Shown here in pieces: positions 5,527-8,802 of a stretch of DNA of 8,802 bases (position 1 is the first letter of the stretch; every line of letters begins with the position of its first letter). The DNA lies in the NCBI GenBank assembly GCA_035302865.1, contig DATGSF010000016.1, forward strand, positions 1 to 8,802, written 5' to 3'. The translations under genes and the position numbers were made by a program. The stretch comes from DATGSF01 sp035302865. GTDB lineage: Bacteria; Bacteroidota; Bacteroidia; Chitinophagales; Chitinophagaceae. The notes beneath the pieces are model-generated. The model was not told the DNA's origin. It made no database searches and saw only the letters and a program-made list of their open reading frames with translations.

Positions 5527-8500
5527 TTATCGTATCAGGGTAACATTCCCAGTTTTAGTTGCTTTTTTACCATTAGGTAATTTCACTTCAACTTGGTATA
5601 CATATACCCCCATTGGTTGCGGTTGATCTTTAAATGTACCATCCCAACCTTGATCTATATCTGTTGTACTAAACACCTCTTGCCCCCAGCGATTAAACAC
5701 TTGGAATTTTTCCAATTCTATATTTCCTCTGTATTCAATCTTAAAGTTATTTTCACCCATTTTTGGATTAAATGCATTAGGTAAGTCAAACACTTCCCCT
5801 TTAACAATAAAGTCGATAGAGTCATTTACTATACATCCTTGTTCTGTTATGGCTTCAACAAAGTATCTTGTATTTACATCAGGATAAAATGTTGGGTTCG
5901 AACTTTCATTATTAGAAATTCCACTAACTGGGAACCAATCAAAATACATAGCATTTGTATTAGGATTTAATTGGTATTCTTCTCCAGGGAATATAACTAC
6001 CGTGTCAGGAATTTCAATAACAGCATTTGAGAACACATCAACAAAAACACTTAGAGTATCTTTACATAAATTAGAGTCAGTTAATATAACAGTATATTCC
6101 GTAGGCACACCTGGTGATGCTACAACAGAAGAAGAGTTTGTTCTATTTAAACCTTCGGATGGAGACCACTCGTAGTGTTTTGCTCCCGTTGCTTCTAATA
6201 CTACACTATCAGGTGGACAATAACCCGTATCATCAGATATTCTACCCAATAATAAAGGATGTACACTTAAATTAAAAGTATCCGTTACGGAACACCCTAG
6301 AGGAGTTTCAACCTTTAAAGTATAAGTTATATCCTCTTCTGCAATAACATAAGCATTTGGCCCATCAAAATCTATTAAACCTTGCGTTGGCGACCATTGG
6401 AATGTATATTCTGGATGGTAGGGCGTAACTAATCCTTGAATTTCTAATTCAGTACCAATACATACTATAGTATCATTACTTAATTTCAATTCTGGCACTT
6501 CTTCTACTTCAATTAATAAAGTTACAGAAGTATCTGGACAGTTTGGATAGCTACCAGTTAGAGTATATACCTCAGTTTCATCAGGCATAATGAAAGGAGT
6601 TAAAGACCCTGGCTCCGATACCCCATTAGCAGGTGTCCATTCATAAGTGAAACCTGGTGTACCTTCAGCAAAAACTTCAATTGACTCCCCTTTACATATT
6701 GCTGTATCATTATTTAAAAGAGTTAATGACCTCGGTGCAAAATCAATATACACTGTAGCGACAGCAGTGGAGTCACATAAATTTTCATAAGCATCCGTAA
6801 CTCGAACAGTATATTGTGTTCCTAAACTTGGATCAACTGTAACCGTTGGTAAAGAGTTTGGAGAAAGCAATCCTGGATTATTGTCCCATTTAATTACCAT
6901 ATTATCATTCCAGTTAGCAATATCTACATGTAATTGTAGAGTATCTGTAACTTCACAAATAATTCTATCTTCTACGCTAATAATTGGCATATATGCTTTA
7001 TAAACAGTAATATACACGGTATCACTATTATATTGGATACAGAAATCCGGATTATAGACTTCTAAAATAACCTCATACTCTCCAGCATCGTAATAGGTAT
7101 GTGAAGGATTAGGATCATTTGAAGTATTTCCATCTCCAAAGTGCCAAGTAATAGTAGAACCAGGAGTATAAACAGATTCAAAATCCACTGTAAAAGGCGC
7201 ACAACCTTCTTGATCTTCATTATCTATAGAAATCTCTGCATGAGGAGATACAGCTCCTAAGCTAAATTTGAAACTAACTATATCCTGACCAGATGTTAAT
7301 TTATTTGGAGCAAAAACTCCTGGTGTAATAGGATAGTTATTTGCATTAGCACAAATGGAATGATAAACAAATCCAGACTGATCCATTCTTTGTTTTCCAA
7401 AATGCGTATGATCAGAACCTCCGGAACCAAAAGTTGATCCAAACAACAAATCATTTAAGCCCATATCTAATACCATGAAGTAAAACTTATTACTTAAAGA
7501 TGTTGAAAAGGCATCAGAGGTAAAAGGCATTTGTGCATACATAGCTCCACTAGAAGTAGAGGTTAAACCTGCAACATAAGTGTATCCACATTCATCAACC
7601 ATAAATGCAGTTGGAAACAATTGCACTGAATGATTGGTAGGAAACCCAACAGTGGTACTTCGAATAGTATCAGTCAATTCATCATTAAGAACATGTATAA
7701 ATAAATCTCGATTATCACCCATGGAATAATTTGCATTTACCACAGGATAATTTCCTCTTGTTCTTCCTAAAACATGAATATTTCCACTTACACTCACCGA
7801 TAAATCTACTGCTTGGTTATGCACATTAGGAACTCCAATATAAGTACTATGTAATAAACTGTGCGTAGTACCATCAATAACACTAATAAATCCATATTGG
7901 TTAGATCCGCCGGGATGTGTATCCATAATTGTTCCAGAAGTGGTAGGGAAATTATTACTATTAGTAACTCCTGTAACTACAATATCACCATTATTATTTT
8001 CTTTTAGTGCCATTATTCCGTCCACTCCTGAGCCTCCTAAATATGTAGAATATAATCTTTGTGTTAGATCTACATCAAATTTGATTAAAAGAGCATCGGC
8101 CTGACCTCCACCGTAAGTGGATTGAATAGCACCAGCCGAATGGGTTAAATTGTTACTTTGAATATTTCCTCCTAACCATAATTCATTACTCTCAGTTACT
8201 AAGATATCAAAAGGATGACTTTTATTTTGCACAAAAGTAGTAGAAGCACTATATGTGCCAGGATTATCAAAATAACCAAAATTACTACCTGTTGGAGTGA
8301 TATATGTACTACCTAGCATGGTTGTACCATCATCACTTAATCTCACTATAAAAGGCATTTTTCCAGAACCATAAGTTCCATTTTCAGCATCTGGATGCAT
8401 AGGCATATTTGCAGATTGTGTTCCACCAACAATAAATAAAGAGTTGTCATGAGGGCTAGCTAGTAGAGCATGGGGCTCTTCAAGAGCACTTCCTCCTAAA

Positions 8501-8802
8501 TAAGTGGCATAAATTAAAGCAGTTCCATCGGGCGCTACTTTATTAATTACAATATCTTGTCCACCACCAAAGTTTGCTTGAAAAACTCCAGCAGCAGCTG
8601 GCCATCCCGTACCACGTGCATCAGCACCTCCATAATGATGGCCTTCATTGTCATAAGTAGAAGTATAACTATATACGGAACTTCCAGTCGCTCCAGAAAA
8701 AGTAGAGAAAACAAGATCAGGATCAATAATTAATGGGCTATTAGCATCATAATTACCTGTGATTTCAAAACCTATTTTTCCATTTCTTAATACAAATGCG
8801 CT
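5527..8802 (-). CDS. Giant secreted multidomain protein with type B T9SS C-terminal domain (5' end outside window)
   Basis: The frame is open from the stop at 5527 to the right edge, giving 1091 visible residues. The ATG at 8406 is internal, because hand translation of 8407-8802 continues the same repeats. Residues 1-28 end in P-L-I-I-D-P, typical of the module preceding such propellers (DUF7948-like, tentative). Seven propeller-type repeats (SBBP family) follow, marked by (S/A)-T-(Y/F) strands with S/A at 33, 99, 165, 252, 319, 382 and 456. Residues 525-604 are a PKD domain with W-H-F-G-D-G. Five Ig-like repeats with W at 639, 722, 803, 879 and 956 come next. Residues 1004-1091 are the gliding-motility-type CHU_C domain (N-R-W-G-Q-E-V-F, W-D-G-T, G-V-Y-V-Y), ending in G-N-V-T-L-I-R, which directs export and surface attachment or release through T9SS. 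Most likely an adhesin-like or matrix protein; no enzymatic domain is visible in this part. Confidence 0.93.
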   Translation of the reverse strand, partial: SAFVLRNGKIGFEITGNYDANSPLIIDPDLVFSTFSGATGSSVYSYTSTYDNEGHHYGGADARGTGWPAAAGVFQANFGGGQDIVINKVAPDGTALIYATYLGGSALEEPHALLASPHDNSLFIVGGTQSANMPMHPDAENGTYGSGKMPFIVRLSDDGTTMLGSTYITPTGSNFGYFDNPGTYSASTTFVQNKSHPFDILVTESNELWLGGNIQSNNLTHSAGAIQSTYGGGQADALLIKFDVDLTQRLYSTYLGGSGVDGIMALKENNNGDIVVTGVTNSNNFPTTSGTIMDTHPGGSNQYGFISVIDGTTHSLLHSTYIGVPNVHNQAVDLSVSVSGNIHVLGRTRGNYPVVNANYSMGDNRDLFIHVLNDELTDTIRSTTVGFPTNHSVQLFPTAFMVDECGYTYVAGLTSTSSGAMYAQMPFTSDAFSTSLSNKFYFMVLDMGLNDLLFGSTFGSGGSDHTHFGKQRMDQSGFVYHSICANANNYPITPGVFAPNKLTSGQDIVSFKFSLGAVSPHAEISIDNEDQEGCAPFTVDFESVYTPGSTITWHFGDGNTSNDPNPSHTYYDAGEYEVILEVYNPDFCIQYNSDTVYITVYKAYMPIISVEDRIICEVTDTLQLHVDIANWNDNMVIKWDNNPGLLSPNSLPTVTVDPSLGTQYTVRVTDAYENLCDSTAVATVYIDFAPRSLTLLNNDTAICKGESIEVFAEGTPGFTYEWTPANGVSEPGSLTPFIMPDETEVYTLTGSYPNCPDTSVTLLIEVEEVPELKLSNDTIVCIGTELEIQGLVTPYHPEYTFQWSPTQGLIDFDGPNAYVIAEEDITYTLKVETPLGCSVTDTFNLSVHPLLLGRISDDTGYCPPDSVVLEATGAKHYEWSPSEGLNRTNSSSVVASPGVPTEYTVILTDSNLCKDTLSVFVDVFSNAVIEIPDTVVIFPGEEYQLNPNTNAMYFDWFPVSGISNNESSNPTFYPDVNTRYFVEAITEQGCIVNDSIDFIVKGEVFDLPNAFNPKMGENNFKIEYRGNIELEKFQVFNRWGQEVFSTTDIDQGWDGTFKDQPQPMGVYVYQVEVKLPNGKKATKTGNVTLIR
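5530..5793 (-). other. Type B T9SS sorting (CHU_C, gliding-motility-associated) domain
   Basis: This encodes the last 88 residues of the giant protein, read from F-D-L-P-N-A-F-N-P. Family hallmarks are the L-P-N-A-F-N-P opening, F-N-R-W-G-Q-E-V-F, G-W-D-G-T-F, P-M-G-V-Y-V-Y-Q-V and the final V-T-L-I-R. In Bacteroidota this domain is recognised by the type IX secretion machinery, so the organism should carry a T9SS elsewhere. Confidence 0.92.
6991..7230 (-). other. PKD domain within the giant secreted protein
   Basis: This encodes visible residues 525-604 of the giant protein. The G-C-A-P-F-T-V-D-F-E opening, W-H-F-G-D-G-N-T-S, P-S-H-T-Y and A-G-E-Y-E-V-I-L-E-V motifs are the standard PKD beta-sandwich signature. 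It sits between the propeller-type repeats and the Ig-like modules and acts as a structural spacer or a binding domain. Confidence 0.9.

Noticed and set aside
5593..5784. Plus-strand ORF of 63 residues
   Set aside because: It is antisense to the conserved CHU_C domain of the giant secreted protein.
5527..8802. Possible tandem DNA repeat or CRISPR-like array in the giant gene
   Set aside because: The repetition is at protein level with divergent sequence and domain-sized periods (about 66 and 80 residues); there are no identical short repeats with spacers.
1..8802. Defence island, prophage or insertion sequence
   Set aside because: No transposase, integrase, terminal inverted repeats, target duplications or known defence domains are visible; all genes fit chromosomal functions.

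Overview
The window is AT-rich (mostly A/T, especially between genes) and looks like Bacteroidota chromosome, most likely Flavobacteriia-like. Four things point there. A very large secreted protein ends in a gliding-motility-type (type B) type IX secretion C-terminal domain. There is a DUF2027-Smr protein. A CcmC/CcsA-like protein is paired with a tiny CcmD-like protein. Finally, -7 boxes of the Bacteroidota form TAnnTTTG lie upstream of divergent genes. I cannot resolve the genus.

Layout: (1) 1-652, minus strand, the first 217 codons of an AgcS-type sodium:alanine/glycine symporter, cut by the window edge. (2) 713-1222, minus, an NADPH-dependent FMN reductase-like flavoprotein. (3) 1223-1376, a divergent intergenic region with a candidate promoter on each strand and an 11+11 bp inverted repeat between them. 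(4) 1377-2252, plus, a two-gene unit, ccmC-like then ccmD-like, for haem handling in cytochrome c maturation. (5) 2242-2272, a hairpin overlapping the stop codons of the convergent genes. (6) 2271-5203, minus, a tight three-gene operon transcribed as ddl, then a membrane-anchored PASTA protein, then a DUF2027-Smr protein. (7) 5204-5526, non-coding, with a strong hairpin terminator at 5471-5511. (8) 5527-8802, minus, at least 1091 residues of a giant multidomain T9SS substrate whose true start lies beyond the window; the ATG at 8406 is internal.

The genes fall into independent housekeeping or surface functions: amino-acid uptake, flavin redox, cytochrome c maturation, cell-wall precursor synthesis (D-Ala-D-Ala) with a likely periplasmic PASTA partner, and an adhesin-like surface or secreted protein. 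I see no CRISPR array, insertion sequence, tRNA, rRNA or defence system. The most informative points are the internal architecture of the giant protein (seven propeller-type repeats, then one PKD and five Ig-like repeats), the stripped-down ccmC-ccmD unit with no adjacent ccmB or ccmE, the ddl-PASTA-Smr coupling, and the regulatory structure of the divergent region.
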